Shown here in pieces: positions 1 to 7,679 of a DNA stretch of 64,000 bases. The stretch comes from Chloroflexota bacterium (lineage in GTDB: Bacteria > Chloroflexota > UBA6077 > CF-72). Where the stretch lies: the NCBI GenBank assembly GCA_019247515.1, contig JAFAOS010000252.1:1-64000 (forward strand), given 5' to 3'. How positions within the stretch are numbered: position 1 is the first letter of the stretch; each line of letters opens with the position of its first letter. The translations under genes and the position numbers were made by a program. The notes beneath the pieces were generated by a model. The model had not been told where the DNA came from. It did no database searches and worked only from the letters and a program-made list of their open reading frames with translations.

Positions 1-184
1 GCCCCCCGGCGAAGCCGCCCAGCCGAGCGCGCGGCAAGTCGATGTGGCCCTGTGTACCCGGTTGGAAAAAGTCGCGTGCTGGCGTGCCACCCCCTTCGGA
101 AACAACCGCGCGGACGTTCGCACGCTCCTCCGCCAGGAGCTTGGAGACGACGTCGTTGTGACCGTCGAAGATTGTCAGTGCCAC
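1..184 (-). CDS. Membrane dipeptidase (peptidase M19), N-terminal part, cut by window start
   Basis: The frame is open from a GTG at 184 down to base 1 (61 codons). The start reads VALTIFDGHND and carries the H-x-D pair (H9, D11) that in M19 renal-type dipeptidases supplies the first metal ligands of the binuclear zinc site; the later stretch GHIDLPRARLGGFAGG is also typical of the family. Known members hydrolyse dipeptides, often with D- or dehydro-amino acids. The GTG lies inside the last codons of the MetE-like gene (10-bp overlap), so the two are probably translationally coupled. The C-terminal four-fifths are outside the window. Confidence 0.85.
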   Translation of the reverse strand, partial: MALTIFDGHNDVVSKLLAEERANVRAVVSEGGGTPARDFFQPGTQGHIDLPRARLGGFAGG

Positions 185-1296
185 AGTTCTGCGGACGCGA
201 TCCGCGCGCCCTCCACCAGCGATTCGAACTTCGCCCACATCACGCTCGGGTGTACGCGCTGGGTCGATTGGTTTTGCGCGAAGCCGCAGTCGGTGCCGGC
301 GATGACGTTCTCCTTACCGACCAGGTTCGCGTAGCGGATGATGCGGTCGGCCACCAGCCGCGGGTGCTCCACCGTCGTCAGATGGTGGGTGACGATGCCG
401 GGGATCAGGCTCTTGCCCTCCGGCAGCTTGTGGTCCTGCCAGACGCGCCACTCGTGCTCGTGGCGCGGATTGGCGGCCTCCAGCGAATACGCGCCGGCCC
501 TCACCTGCAAGATCAGGTCGACCAGTGCCTCCATTGGCGCATCGGCGACGTGCGGCACGTGCCAGCTGCCGAAACAGACGTGGTAGCGCACGCGATCCTC
601 AGGAATCCCGTCCAGGGCGTGGTTGAGCGCGTCGACGCGCAGCTGCGCCCATTGTCGGTACCGCTCTGGACTTTGCTGGACCAGGTAGTCGTACATATTG
701 GCGAGCACCGCATCGTCGACCTGCAGCAGGAAACCGGCGTCGATGATCGCGTGATACTCCTGTTTCAGCGCATCCGCGATGGCATACACGTACTCGCGGT
801 CGCTGGAGTAGTACTCGTTGCGCGAGTCATAGCCGGTGCTCGCGGGCGCGACGGCGGTGAAAAATGCCTCGGTCCCGGATGGCACCGCCGCTTTCAGGTT
901 GTCCAGGTCGCGCTGGATGAGTGCCTGACCCGAGTACGTGATCGGGCCGACGCAGACTTCGGTCGGCGCGCCGGTCAGCGCGCGCGGCATTTCCTGAGCG
1001 AAGAATTCGGGAAACCGCTCGCGGTCACGCCCGAGCCAGTTGAGCGGAATCAGCTCGTCGGGACGAATCTCGAAGCCGGTGATGCGCTCGAGGACGTAGG
1101 CCGCCCAGCTCGACTTGCCAAATTCGCCGTCGTTGACGACGTCGAGTCCAATGGCAACCTGCTGACGGACGATCTCGGCGACCGATTGGCGCAGCAAGCT
1201 GTCGTGTGCGGACGCATTGCTTGCATCCAGCAGGGCGGCCGGGCGCGGCAGGCTTCCGGTATGTGTCGTCAGAATGCGTTCGGTGCTCCGTCTCAT
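175..1296 (-). CDS. Cobalamin-independent methionine synthase-like (MetE C-terminal domain family)
   Basis: A 373-residue single-domain protein of the MetE C-terminal/COG0620 type. The zinc-ligand set of the family is visible: H239-x-C241 (YHVCFGSWH), E273 (YSLEAANP) and C337 (GTDCGF). Full MetE is about 750 residues with a duplicated barrel; this protein has only the catalytic barrel, as in archaeal MetE-like proteins and zinc alkyltransferases, so the thiol substrate and methyl or alkyl donor cannot be read from sequence. ATG at 1296 was chosen; a GTG directly before it (1299) is possible. Its stop overlaps the GTG of the M19 dipeptidase, suggesting a shared catabolic role rather than methionine synthesis. 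Confidence 0.82.
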   Translation of the reverse strand: MRRSTERILTTHTGSLPRPAALLDASNASAHDSLLRQSVAEIVRQQVAIGLDVVNDGEFGKSSWAAYVLERITGFEIRPDELIPLNWLGRDRERFPEFFAQEMPRALTGAPTEVCVGPITYSGQALIQRDLDNLKAAVPSGTEAFFTAVAPASTGYDSRNEYYSSDREYVYAIADALKQEYHAIIDAGFLLQVDDAVLANMYDYLVQQSPERYRQWAQLRVDALNHALDGIPEDRVRYHVCFGSWHVPHVADAPMEALVDLILQVRAGAYSLEAANPRHEHEWRVWQDHKLPEGKSLIPGIVTHHLTTVEHPRLVADRIIRYANLVGKENVIAGTDCGFAQNQSTQRVHPSVMWAKFESLVEGARIASAELWH

Positions 1297-1339
1297 CACT
1301 CCACTTTCTCTGGCTCTCGCCGCCGATCAACTGTACTTC

Positions 1340-1364
1340 GCGTTGGCCAGCGATTGCCCAACGC
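1340..1364. promoter_or_regulatory. Inverted repeat between divergent genes
   Basis: GCGTTGG at 1340-1346 and CCAACGC at 1358-1364 form perfect 7-bp arms around an 11-bp spacer in the 104-bp gap between the MetE-like gene (minus) and the Rdx gene (plus). The placement suits an operator, but no regulator is encoded beside it. Confidence 0.3.
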
Positions 1365-1400
1365 TTGCCGTCTCGGACCTGAGCGTGTTTGCATAGCTGC

Positions 1401-1661
1401 GTGTCCGCCGAGCCCACCCTCACCAGAATCAACATTGAATACTGCGGCGAGTGTGGAGATGCTCCCGTCGCCCTGAAGGCGACCGAAGAGCTGCTGACCG
1501 CTTACGAGGATCGTATCTCGCAGATCACCCTGATCCCGTCGTGGAATGGCGTGTTCGAGGTGGTCATGGATGGCAAGCTGATCTTCTCGAAGACGCGTCT
1601 GGGGCGGCACGCGCACGCCGGTGAGCTGGTCAAACTCGTGGGCGAGCGCCTCGAGCGCTAA
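1401..1661 (+). CDS. Rdx family (SelW/SelT-like) thioredoxin-fold protein
   Basis: A protein of about 86 residues with the early C15-x-x-C18 motif (NIEYCGECG) and the downstream SWNGVFEVVMDGKLIFSK segment typical of the Rdx/SelW family. In selenoprotein W one motif residue is selenocysteine; here both are cysteine. Family members are small redox proteins with poorly defined partners. The start is uncertain: GTG 1401 puts the motif at the usual place, while TTG 1389 would add four residues; neither has a good Shine-Dalgarno sequence. It is followed after 31 bp by a DsbA-like gene, so two thiol-redox proteins are likely co-transcribed. Confidence 0.75.
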   Translation: MSAEPTLTRINIEYCGECGDAPVALKATEELLTAYEDRISQITLIPSWNGVFEVVMDGKLIFSKTRLGRHAHAGELVKLVGERLER

Positions 1662-1692
1662 TCGAATCCCAACGCCACTGAGGAGTCGACGA

Positions 1693-2370
1693 ATGGCTGA
1701 CAAGATCGACGTTGAGTTCTATTTCGAGCCGGTGTGCGGCTGGGCGTGGCGCACGTCCATCTGGATGCGACGTGTGGCCAGGGAGCGGCCGATCAACGTC
1801 AACTGGAAGCTGTTATCGCTGGCGGCGATCAACAATCCTGAGGACTGGACGAAGGACCCGAACACCGGTCACGTTCACGCGGCGGGGCTGAACCGCACGC
1901 TGGTGCTCGCGCGCCGCAAGGCGGGCAATGACGCCATGGACCGGCTGTTCGTAGCGTATGGCAATGCGATCTTCGGTACGCGTGAGCTGCTGACCTGGGG
2001 TCAGCGCCCCAACCCGACACTGCGCGCCGAGCTCGCCGATCCCGATTATCGCGCGTTGCAGGCAAAGTGCCTGGAGACGGCTGGACTGCCGAAAACGCTG
2101 TACGAGGAGGCGATGTCCGACGAGTCGACCCACGAGGAGTGGATGGCAGAAAACGCCGAAGCCGTCGAGCGCCTCGGCGCCTTCGGCACCCCGACAATCG
2201 CCCTGAAAGGCTCCGACATCGGCATTTTCGGCCCCGTGGTCGACCCGGTGCCCAGCGGAGCCGAAGCCCTGGCCCTGTGGGACAGCGTCTACCAGACGCT
2301 CCACGCCCCGTACCTCTACGAAATCAAACGCAACCGCCCCCGGAGAACAAACGTACAATTCTCCGACTGA
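1693..2370 (+). CDS. DsbA-like thioredoxin-fold protein (mycothiol-dependent nitroreductase-like)
   Basis: This 225-residue protein starts MADKIDVEFYFEPVCGWAW, the strand-loop-helix of DsbA-family cytosolic oxidoreductases such as the mycothiol-dependent nitroreductase group and 2-hydroxychromene-2-carboxylate isomerase. The motif is C15-G-W-A18, so only the N-terminal cysteine is kept; single-cysteine members act through a low-molecular-weight thiol or as isomerases. The FGTPTI stretch near the C-terminus is the cis-proline loop. A GAGGAG Shine-Dalgarno lies 7-13 bp before ATG 1693. No signal peptide is present, so it should be cytoplasmic. Substrate unknown. Confidence 0.75.
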   Translation: MADKIDVEFYFEPVCGWAWRTSIWMRRVARERPINVNWKLLSLAAINNPEDWTKDPNTGHVHAAGLNRTLVLARRKAGNDAMDRLFVAYGNAIFGTRELLTWGQRPNPTLRAELADPDYRALQAKCLETAGLPKTLYEEAMSDESTHEEWMAENAEAVERLGAFGTPTIALKGSDIGIFGPVVDPVPSGAEALALWDSVYQTLHAPYLYEIKRNRPRRTNVQFSD

Positions 2371-2384
2371 CTCTAGTATTTTGA

Positions 2385-2478
2385 TACGCGTGTTTATGCA
2401 CGCCGCTACACTTGAGGTTTGACGCGTGTTTATGCACGCCGCTACAGTTGAGGTTTGACGCGTGTTTATGCACGCCGC
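2385..2478. repeat. 36-bp direct tandem repeat, about 2.6 copies
   Basis: Units begin at 2385, 2421 and 2457 with an exact 36-bp period; each contains CGCGTGTTTATGCACGCCGC, followed in the first two by TACA(C/G)TTGAGGTTTGA. The third unit runs straight into the left arm of the large palindromic element. Related single units occur at 18862-18930 and at the right edge of the second palindrome (about 20450-20500). There are no spacers, so this is not a CRISPR array. Confidence 0.85.
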
Positions 2479-2860
2479 TGCGCGGCGGAGGGGTTCCACC
2501 CCTCTACCCCGCTGGCGTGGCCGACACGGATCGACCACAGTTGTCAGCCACGTGTTCGACAAGAGGGGGAGCTCCGCTCCCCCCGGAAACCCCCACGGGG
2601 CTTCGCCGATGCGTGCCATCGTGACCTCGGTATCAGATCTCTTTGTCACCCTGGTCGGTGACCGAGGTGGTCGGTCAACTTGTGTGGTGAGCGACCGAAG
2701 GTCCGGATGGTCGCGGCCGCCGAAGGCCGTGGGGACTGGGGAGCGGAGCTCCCCAGCGTAGCGCTTCCGAGCTGAAAACTGTGGTCGACTGCAGTCGGCC
2801 AAGCTAGCGGGGTAGAGGGGCAGCGCCCCTCCGCCGCGTAGCGGCGTGCCAAAGCACGCT
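2460..2860. repeat. Large near-palindromic element, copy 1 (about 400 bp)
   Basis: The left arm (from about 2460) runs through CGCCGCTGCGCGGCGGAGG, ACCCCTCTACCCCGCTGGCG and a GAGCTCCGCTCCCC hairpin; the right arm to 2860 repeats these in reverse complement (GGGGAGCGGAGCTCC, AGCGGGGTAGAGGGGC, CTCCGCCGCGTAGCGGCG). A second copy lies at 20131-20460. No convincing ORF fills it; the frames open across it read the repeats themselves. It occupies most of the 2371-2934 gap. It looks like a MITE-scale inverted-repeat element, but no transposase or target duplication was identified. Confidence 0.8.
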
Positions 2861-2934
2861 CATAACCTCAAGTGCAGCGACGTGTTGGACCTCGCTTGAC
2901 GTGAGTCGGTCAGGGCGACATACAGTTGGCCGCT

Positions 2935-4764
2935 ATGTGGAACGCTCGTCCAACTCGCCGACAGATGCTGGCCTGGCTTGGCGTCGGCTCTATCGGCATC
3001 CCGCTCCTGGCGGCTTGTAGCACCGCGGCGCCGGCCGCGGCGCCGACTGGTGCACCCGCCGCGGCCCCGACCGTCGGCGCGGCGCCCAAGCCGACCTCGC
3101 CACCGGGCGCCGCGGCCACCAGTGCTCCCGCCGCGGCAGCCACCAGTGCTCCCGCCGCGGCGGCCGGTGCGCCGACGGCCATCACCGCGCCCGCTTCCGG
3201 CAAGGTGGTCGTCGGTGGGGTGACGCTGCCCACGTACGCGCCTTACGCCGGCGCCAGGCCGGATTCACCGGGCTCGCCTGATGGCATGATCGACAATGGC
3301 TACAAAGCTTACCCGGCCACGCGTGCCAAATCAGTGACAACCACCCCAGGCGACGGCAGCGACATCAACATCATGACCTACACGGGCGGAGCGGTGCCGC
3401 CGGCCGTCGACAGCAATCCGGGCTGGCAGCAGGTCAACAAAGAGGTCGGCGCCAACCTCAAGGTCAACATGACGCCGTTCGCCGACTATTTCGGCACCAA
3501 GCTCCAGGTGACCATCGCCGGCGGCGAGCTGCCGGACCTGTTCTTCATCATTGCCGACCCGGGCATTACCCTGGTGCCAGAGTTCTTCAATGCCAAGGTC
3601 GCCGACCTGACCCCCTTCGTCAGCGGCGACGCCGTCAAGGACTACCCCAACCTCGCCGCGATTCCGACCCGCGCCTGGAAAACCACCATCTTCGACGCCA
3701 AGATTTACGGCGTCCCCGTCCCGCTCCGACCGTATTTCTGGTGGTACTGGGTCCACCAGGAACTCCTCGATCAGGCTGGTTTGAAGCAGCCGACCAACGC
3801 CGACGAGATGAAACAGCACCTCACCCAGTTCACCCAGCCCAACTCGGGCCTGTGGGGCATCGGCGTCGAAGCTGGCCCGATCTACGCGTACGGCTTGTGG
3901 ATGGGTCTGTTCTCGTCGATCTTCGGCGCACCGAACAACTGGGCGGTGGACCCCGCCTCGGGCAAGTTCACCGCCACCTTCGAAACCGACCAGTACAAGC
4001 AAGCCACGCAGTACGTCAAGGACCTGTACACCGCGGGCGTCTTCCACCCGGACTCCAGCAACTACAACACGATCAGCGCCCGCGACGCTTTCCAGGCCCG
4101 CAAGTTCGCCTACCGCTACGACGGCCTGGAGATGTATGGCTGGCGCAAGCCGCCGGTCCAGTTGACGCCGCCACCCAACATCCAGCTGGTCAAGCCGTTT
4201 GGCGCCAGCGGTGGACCTGGCATGTACTGGTTCGGGCGACCGAACTTCGGCTACGTGGTCATGCCCAACACGCTCTCGCAGGATCGCATCAAGATGCTGC
4301 TGCGAGTCCTGAATTACCTTGCCGCGCCATTCGGCACCGAAGAGGACCTGCTGTTGCGGTTCGGCGTCCAGGATGTCGAGTGGACCGCCGACGCCAACGG
4401 CAGTCCGCAGTTCACCGACAAAGGCATGACGGACTTCATGCCCTGGCGGAACATCGTGGCGCCCGCCCCCGTCGCGTATCTGCCGGTCACGGTTCCCGAG
4501 TTTCCGACGCTGCTGCAGCAATGGGAAATGGAGCTGGCGGCGGTCGGCGTAGAGGACGCCAGCGTGGGACTCGTCTCGCGCACGTACGCCCAGAAGGGCG
4601 CAACCGCGAATCGCACGCTCGGCGACGGTTTCGACGACATCGTCACCGGCCGGCGGCCCTTCAGCGACTATGACGGGTTGGTGAAGGACTGGCTCGATGC
4701 CGTGGGGACTACGGCCAAGATGGAGTATCAGCAGGCGTACACCGCGGCGCAATCAAAGGCATAA
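2935..4764 (+). CDS. Extracellular solute-binding lipoprotein (family 1-like), Tat/lipobox signal
   Basis: A 609-residue protein beginning MWNARPTRRQMLAWLG, with twin arginines at 8-9, a short hydrophobic core and lipobox LLAAC at C28, so it is likely exported and lipid-anchored. Residues ~29-95 are an Ala/Pro/Thr/Gly linker; the rest resembles large oligosaccharide-type ABC substrate-binding proteins (YGVPVPLRPYFWWYWVHQELLDQAG region, ~QDRIKMLLRVLNYLAAPFGT). ATG 2935 is preferred over TTG 2926. No ABC permease or ATPase is adjacent; the next gene, 9 bp on, is an amidohydrolase, suggesting binding of a compound then hydrolysed inside. Ligand unknown. Confidence 0.8.
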   Translation: MWNARPTRRQMLAWLGVGSIGIPLLAACSTAAPAAAPTGAPAAAPTVGAAPKPTSPPGAAATSAPAAAATSAPAAAAGAPTAITAPASGKVVVGGVTLPTYAPYAGARPDSPGSPDGMIDNGYKAYPATRAKSVTTTPGDGSDINIMTYTGGAVPPAVDSNPGWQQVNKEVGANLKVNMTPFADYFGTKLQVTIAGGELPDLFFIIADPGITLVPEFFNAKVADLTPFVSGDAVKDYPNLAAIPTRAWKTTIFDAKIYGVPVPLRPYFWWYWVHQELLDQAGLKQPTNADEMKQHLTQFTQPNSGLWGIGVEAGPIYAYGLWMGLFSSIFGAPNNWAVDPASGKFTATFETDQYKQATQYVKDLYTAGVFHPDSSNYNTISARDAFQARKFAYRYDGLEMYGWRKPPVQLTPPPNIQLVKPFGASGGPGMYWFGRPNFGYVVMPNTLSQDRIKMLLRVLNYLAAPFGTEEDLLLRFGVQDVEWTADANGSPQFTDKGMTDFMPWRNIVAPAPVAYLPVTVPEFPTLLQQWEMELAAVGVEDASVGLVSRTYAQKGATANRTLGDGFDDIVTGRRPFSDYDGLVKDWLDAVGTTAKMEYQQAYTAAQSKA

Positions 4765-4773
4765 GGAGAGGTC

Positions 4774-6204
4774 ATGTCGAGCACCGATCACTTTCAGACC
4801 GGCCGGCCGGTCGTGCTGCGCAATGGCATCGTCCTGACCATGGACGACGGTCACCGCGTCCTGCGCGGCGCCGACGTCCTGATGGTTGGCGAGCGCATCG
4901 CCGAGGTCGGCCCGAATCTGACGGTGCCCGACGGCACGACGGAAATCGACGCTAGCGACGGCATCGTCATGCCCGGCATGGTCGATACCCACCGTCACAT
5001 GTGGCAAACGGCGATGCGCGGCTACGGCGCGGACTGGACGCTGACCCAGTATTTCGTGTGGTACTACCTGCAGTGGGGCAAAGTGTGGCGTCCGCAGGAT
5101 GTGTACGCCGGCAATCTGTTGTCGGCGATCGAGGCGCTCGACGCCGGCGTGACGACGACGGTGGACTGGTCGCACGGGCTGCAGACGGTCGAGCACGCCG
5201 ACGCCGCCGTCGATGCGTTGCAGGCGGTGCCGGGACGATTCGTTCTTGCCTACGGCAACATCCAGCAAGGTCCGTGGGAATGGTCGGCGCGCCCTGAGTT
5301 CCGCGATTTCGTGAAACGGCGCATGTCCGGCGGCAACGACATGCTCGGCTTTCAGATGGCGTTCGACGTGCCGGATTCGGACGAGTTCCCGGAGCGCGCC
5401 GCGTTCGAGGTGGCGCGTGACCTGGACGTGGCGGTGACGACGCATGCCGGCGTTCGCGGCGCGACGTCCGACAAGGGCATTCGCATGATGTACGACAACG
5501 GCTTCATGACGCCGCGCAACGTGTACGTCCACGCCGCCTCGCTGTCCGACGATGCCTACCAGCGCATCGCGGCCAGCGGCGGATCGGTCTCCGTTTCGAC
5601 CGAAAGCGAGCAGAGCGCGGGCCAGGGCTACCCGCCCACGTGGCGGCTGCGGCAGCACAATATTCCGGTGTCGTTGTCGATGGACACCAGCGTGTGGTGG
5701 AGCGGCGACCTGTTCTCGGCGATGCGCGCGACGCTGAGCGCCGACCGCGCCAGGGAGCACCTCGAGGCGCACACCCGCGATGAAACCGTGACCAATCACG
5801 CCCTGCGCGCGGAGCGGGTCGTGGCGTGGGCGACGCGCGGCGGCGCGCAGGCGCTGGGCCTGGACTCCGTCATCGGCAGCCTGGAGAAAGGCAAAAAGGC
5901 GGACGTGGTGCTGATCAAAAACGCCAGCTCGCCGGTGATGTTCCCGCTGCTCCACCCGTACGGCCACGTCGTCTTCCAGGCGTCACGCGGTGACGTGCAC
6001 ACCGTGATCGTGAACGGCCGTGTGGTGAAAGCCAGTGGCAACCTGGTCGACATTGACCTGTCCGCCGCCCGCCGTGCGGTGTACGAGACGATTCTGTACC
6101 TGCAGTCGCAGCTTGGCGACGAGGCGTGGGTGGAAGGCATGCACCCGGAGATTCCCGAGACAAGGGTGCTGGACAATCCGTATACGTACACGTATCGGTC
6201 ATGA
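4774..6204 (+). CDS. Amidohydrolase, AtzB/TrzA/SsnA-like deaminase family
   Basis: A 476-residue metal-dependent hydrolase with the N-terminal small beta domain (VVLRNGIVLTMDDGHRVL), metal ligands H73-x-H75 (MVDTHRHMW), later histidines in TTHAGVRG and YVHAASL, and the aspartate of SMDTSVWWSGD. This matches the chlorohydrolase/guanine-deaminase subgroup of the amidohydrolase superfamily, which deaminates or dechlorinates ring nitrogen compounds; the true substrate is not determinable. The Shine-Dalgarno AGGAGAGG lies just before ATG 4774. It follows the solute-binding lipoprotein by 9 bp and probably shares its transcript. Confidence 0.85.
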   Translation: MSSTDHFQTGRPVVLRNGIVLTMDDGHRVLRGADVLMVGERIAEVGPNLTVPDGTTEIDASDGIVMPGMVDTHRHMWQTAMRGYGADWTLTQYFVWYYLQWGKVWRPQDVYAGNLLSAIEALDAGVTTTVDWSHGLQTVEHADAAVDALQAVPGRFVLAYGNIQQGPWEWSARPEFRDFVKRRMSGGNDMLGFQMAFDVPDSDEFPERAAFEVARDLDVAVTTHAGVRGATSDKGIRMMYDNGFMTPRNVYVHAASLSDDAYQRIAASGGSVSVSTESEQSAGQGYPPTWRLRQHNIPVSLSMDTSVWWSGDLFSAMRATLSADRAREHLEAHTRDETVTNHALRAERVVAWATRGGAQALGLDSVIGSLEKGKKADVVLIKNASSPVMFPLLHPYGHVVFQASRGDVHTVIVNGRVVKASGNLVDIDLSAARRAVYETILYLQSQLGDEAWVEGMHPEIPETRVLDNPYTYTYRS

Positions 6205-6221
6205 AGATTGTCGCCACCGTC

Positions 6222-6309
6222 GAACGGTGGGTGGCCACAACGTGAGTGAGCTAGCGCCCTCTGGGGAACGCAGGTCCAGTAAATCCACCTACGGTGGAGC
6301 CCTTCATCA
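6222..6309 (+). repeat. Family A repeat, partial copy
   Basis: The stretch ends with CCACCTACGGTGGAGCCCTT preceded by GCCCTCTGGGGAACGCAGG, matching the 3' two-thirds of the A repeats at 27771-28310. The 5' TTCTC/GAGAA hairpin is replaced here by a different stem (CCACCGTCGAACGGTGG). It sits after the amidohydrolase stop and is directly followed by family B. Confidence 0.7.
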
Positions 6310-6319
6310 ACCCACAAAA

Positions 6320-6362
6320 TGGGGGTCGTAGGGGTCCCCCCTACCTCTCGACATGACCCAAG
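6320..6362 (+). repeat. Family B repeat, partial copy
   Basis: GGGGGTCGTAGGGGTCCCC, then CTACCTCTCGACATGACCCA, closely matches the starts of the copies at 10487 and 10661. As at 10340-10594, B follows A immediately, so A+B may move or spread as one unit. Confidence 0.7.
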
Positions 6363-6378
6363 GTATCCCCACCGATGG

Positions 6379-6741
6379 TCAGGTGGCGATGTCAGGATAT
6401 GGCAGGCTCCAGTGCTGGAGCCTCACCGCGTATTCCTTCTGGAACGCCAGCGGCTCCGCATAGTCGCGTTCGAACAGGGCGATATACAGTGTGAGCGTCA
6501 GGAACGGGTGAGCGCCGAGCTCGAAGAGCTTCACGTAGTCGTGGCTACCCAGCGCCTCCCGCTCCTCATCCGTAAACGACAGCCAGCTGGTTTTCTCGAG
6601 CGTGGGCAGGTTCAACACGAGGTTGGCCCGCTCACGCTCCCACCATGCCACGGTCCCCCGCGGATCGTTGCGGTAGCGCTCCACCAGCTCCGGATCGCGG
6701 TCGACCGTGTACAGGAACTTGTCGAGGAGGTACTTGCTCAC
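6379..6741 (-). CDS. Extradiol dioxygenase small (alpha) subunit, LigA family
   Basis: This 120-residue helical protein (MSKYLLDKFLYTVDRDPELV, then SHDYVKLFELGAHPFLTLTL) has the hallmarks of the LigA domain, the alpha subunit of protocatechuate 4,5-dioxygenase-type ring-cleavage enzymes; the GAHPFL motif lines the active-site cleft in characterised enzymes. It is encoded immediately after the catalytic LigB-type gene with a 4-bp ATGA overlap, so the two subunits are probably made in equal amounts. The phenolic substrate is not known; no other clear ring-cleavage pathway gene adjoins it. Confidence 0.88.
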   Translation of the reverse strand: MSKYLLDKFLYTVDRDPELVERYRNDPRGTVAWWERERANLVLNLPTLEKTSWLSFTDEEREALGSHDYVKLFELGAHPFLTLTLYIALFERDYAEPLAFQKEYAVRLQHWSLPYPDIAT

Positions 6742-7601
6742 GCGGGCGACCCATCCGGATACCAGGTGAAGTACGCCTCCATTGTGTGGAACAGGTCCAG
6801 CGAATCCACGTAGTCCGCCTTCACGTTATCGCCGGCGACACCCATCATCAGCAGGAAGTCCATGAAGCCGTGCGTGGCGTTGCCAGGAATCCACAGACTG
6901 TCCAGCGTCACCTCGCGGAGTGCGCCGTCGACATCCGAGCGCGCGATCCAGTCCACGGCTTTGCGGTCGAACTCCGGGTCTGGCCCGTGTGGGCCGAACT
7001 GGCGTGGACCGCCCAGCTCCAGCGACAGATGTCCGGTGCCGATGATCGCCACCCGCTGCTCGCTCGGCCACTCTTCCACCAGCCGGCGCAGCAAGCGCCC
7101 TAGCTCCACGAAGCGCTTCGGCTGTGGCAGCGGCGGCGCGAAGATGTTGGTGTAGACCGGCACGATCGGCAGGTCGGCCTCGGGCCGCAGCGTGATGATT
7201 GGACAGGTGACGCTGTGGTCGATGCGTAGCTCGTTGCTGAAGGCAAAATCAAACCCCGCATCCAGACCCTGACGCAGCAGGAAGGTCGAGAGCTCTTCGT
7301 GTCCGCGCAAGCACATCCGCGGCAGACCGAACTCGCGCTCCTCGTTGTAATAGTTGGCGTCGTAGAACGGCGCTTTGCCGATGAGGAACTGGGGCATGTT
7401 GTCGAGCCACAGCTGGTGGAAGTGGTCGGAGCCGACCATGAGCAGGACGTCGGGCCGCGCGCGGGTCAGCGTCTCGCGAAATGCGGTGATCTTGGCGACC
7501 CATTCGTCGGCGAAGGGCGGCCGCGTCTCGGGAGGCGAAGTGCTGGCGCGGTAATAGAAAGGATGATGGGTAGAGGCGATGACCGCGGCGACGGTAGCCA
7601 C
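6738..7601 (-). CDS. Extradiol ring-cleavage dioxygenase catalytic (beta) subunit, LigB family
   Basis: From GTG 7601 it encodes 287 residues beginning VATVAAVIASTHHPFYY. H12/H13, the GSDHFHQLW histidines and GTGHLSLELGG are at the positions of the Fe(II)-ligand and acid/base residues of class III (LigB) extradiol dioxygenases, which open catecholic rings with O2. AGGAGG lies at 7615-7620, 13 bp before the GTG, a little far but the best signal; the long open frame upstream lacks family similarity. It is divergent from the SDR gene (79-bp gap) and coupled to the LigA-like subunit. Confidence 0.88.
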   Translation of the reverse strand: MATVAAVIASTHHPFYYRASTSPPETRPPFADEWVAKITAFRETLTRARPDVLLMVGSDHFHQLWLDNMPQFLIGKAPFYDANYYNEEREFGLPRMCLRGHEELSTFLLRQGLDAGFDFAFSNELRIDHSVTCPIITLRPEADLPIVPVYTNIFAPPLPQPKRFVELGRLLRRLVEEWPSEQRVAIIGTGHLSLELGGPRQFGPHGPDPEFDRKAVDWIARSDVDGALREVTLDSLWIPGNATHGFMDFLLMMGVAGDNVKADYVDSLDLFHTMEAYFTWYPDGSPA

Positions 7602-7679
7602 AGGCGAGTTGCGTCCTCCTGTTCCGCCGGCAGTGTAGCGGTGCGGCGAGGTACGCTGCAGCGTGGAATTCGAGGCGAA

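Noticed and set aside
52..1476. 474-codon plus-strand frame across the MetE-like gene
   Set aside because: Antisense shadow; the minus strand holds all four zinc ligands of the MetE family.
2385..2478. CRISPR array
   Set aside because: The 36-bp units are contiguous with no unique spacers and no cas gene is present.
1813..2802. 329-codon minus-strand frame through the DsbA-like gene and the first palindrome
   Set aside because: It reads repeat units (repeated AACINTRQTS-like blocks) and antisense sequence; no conserved motif.
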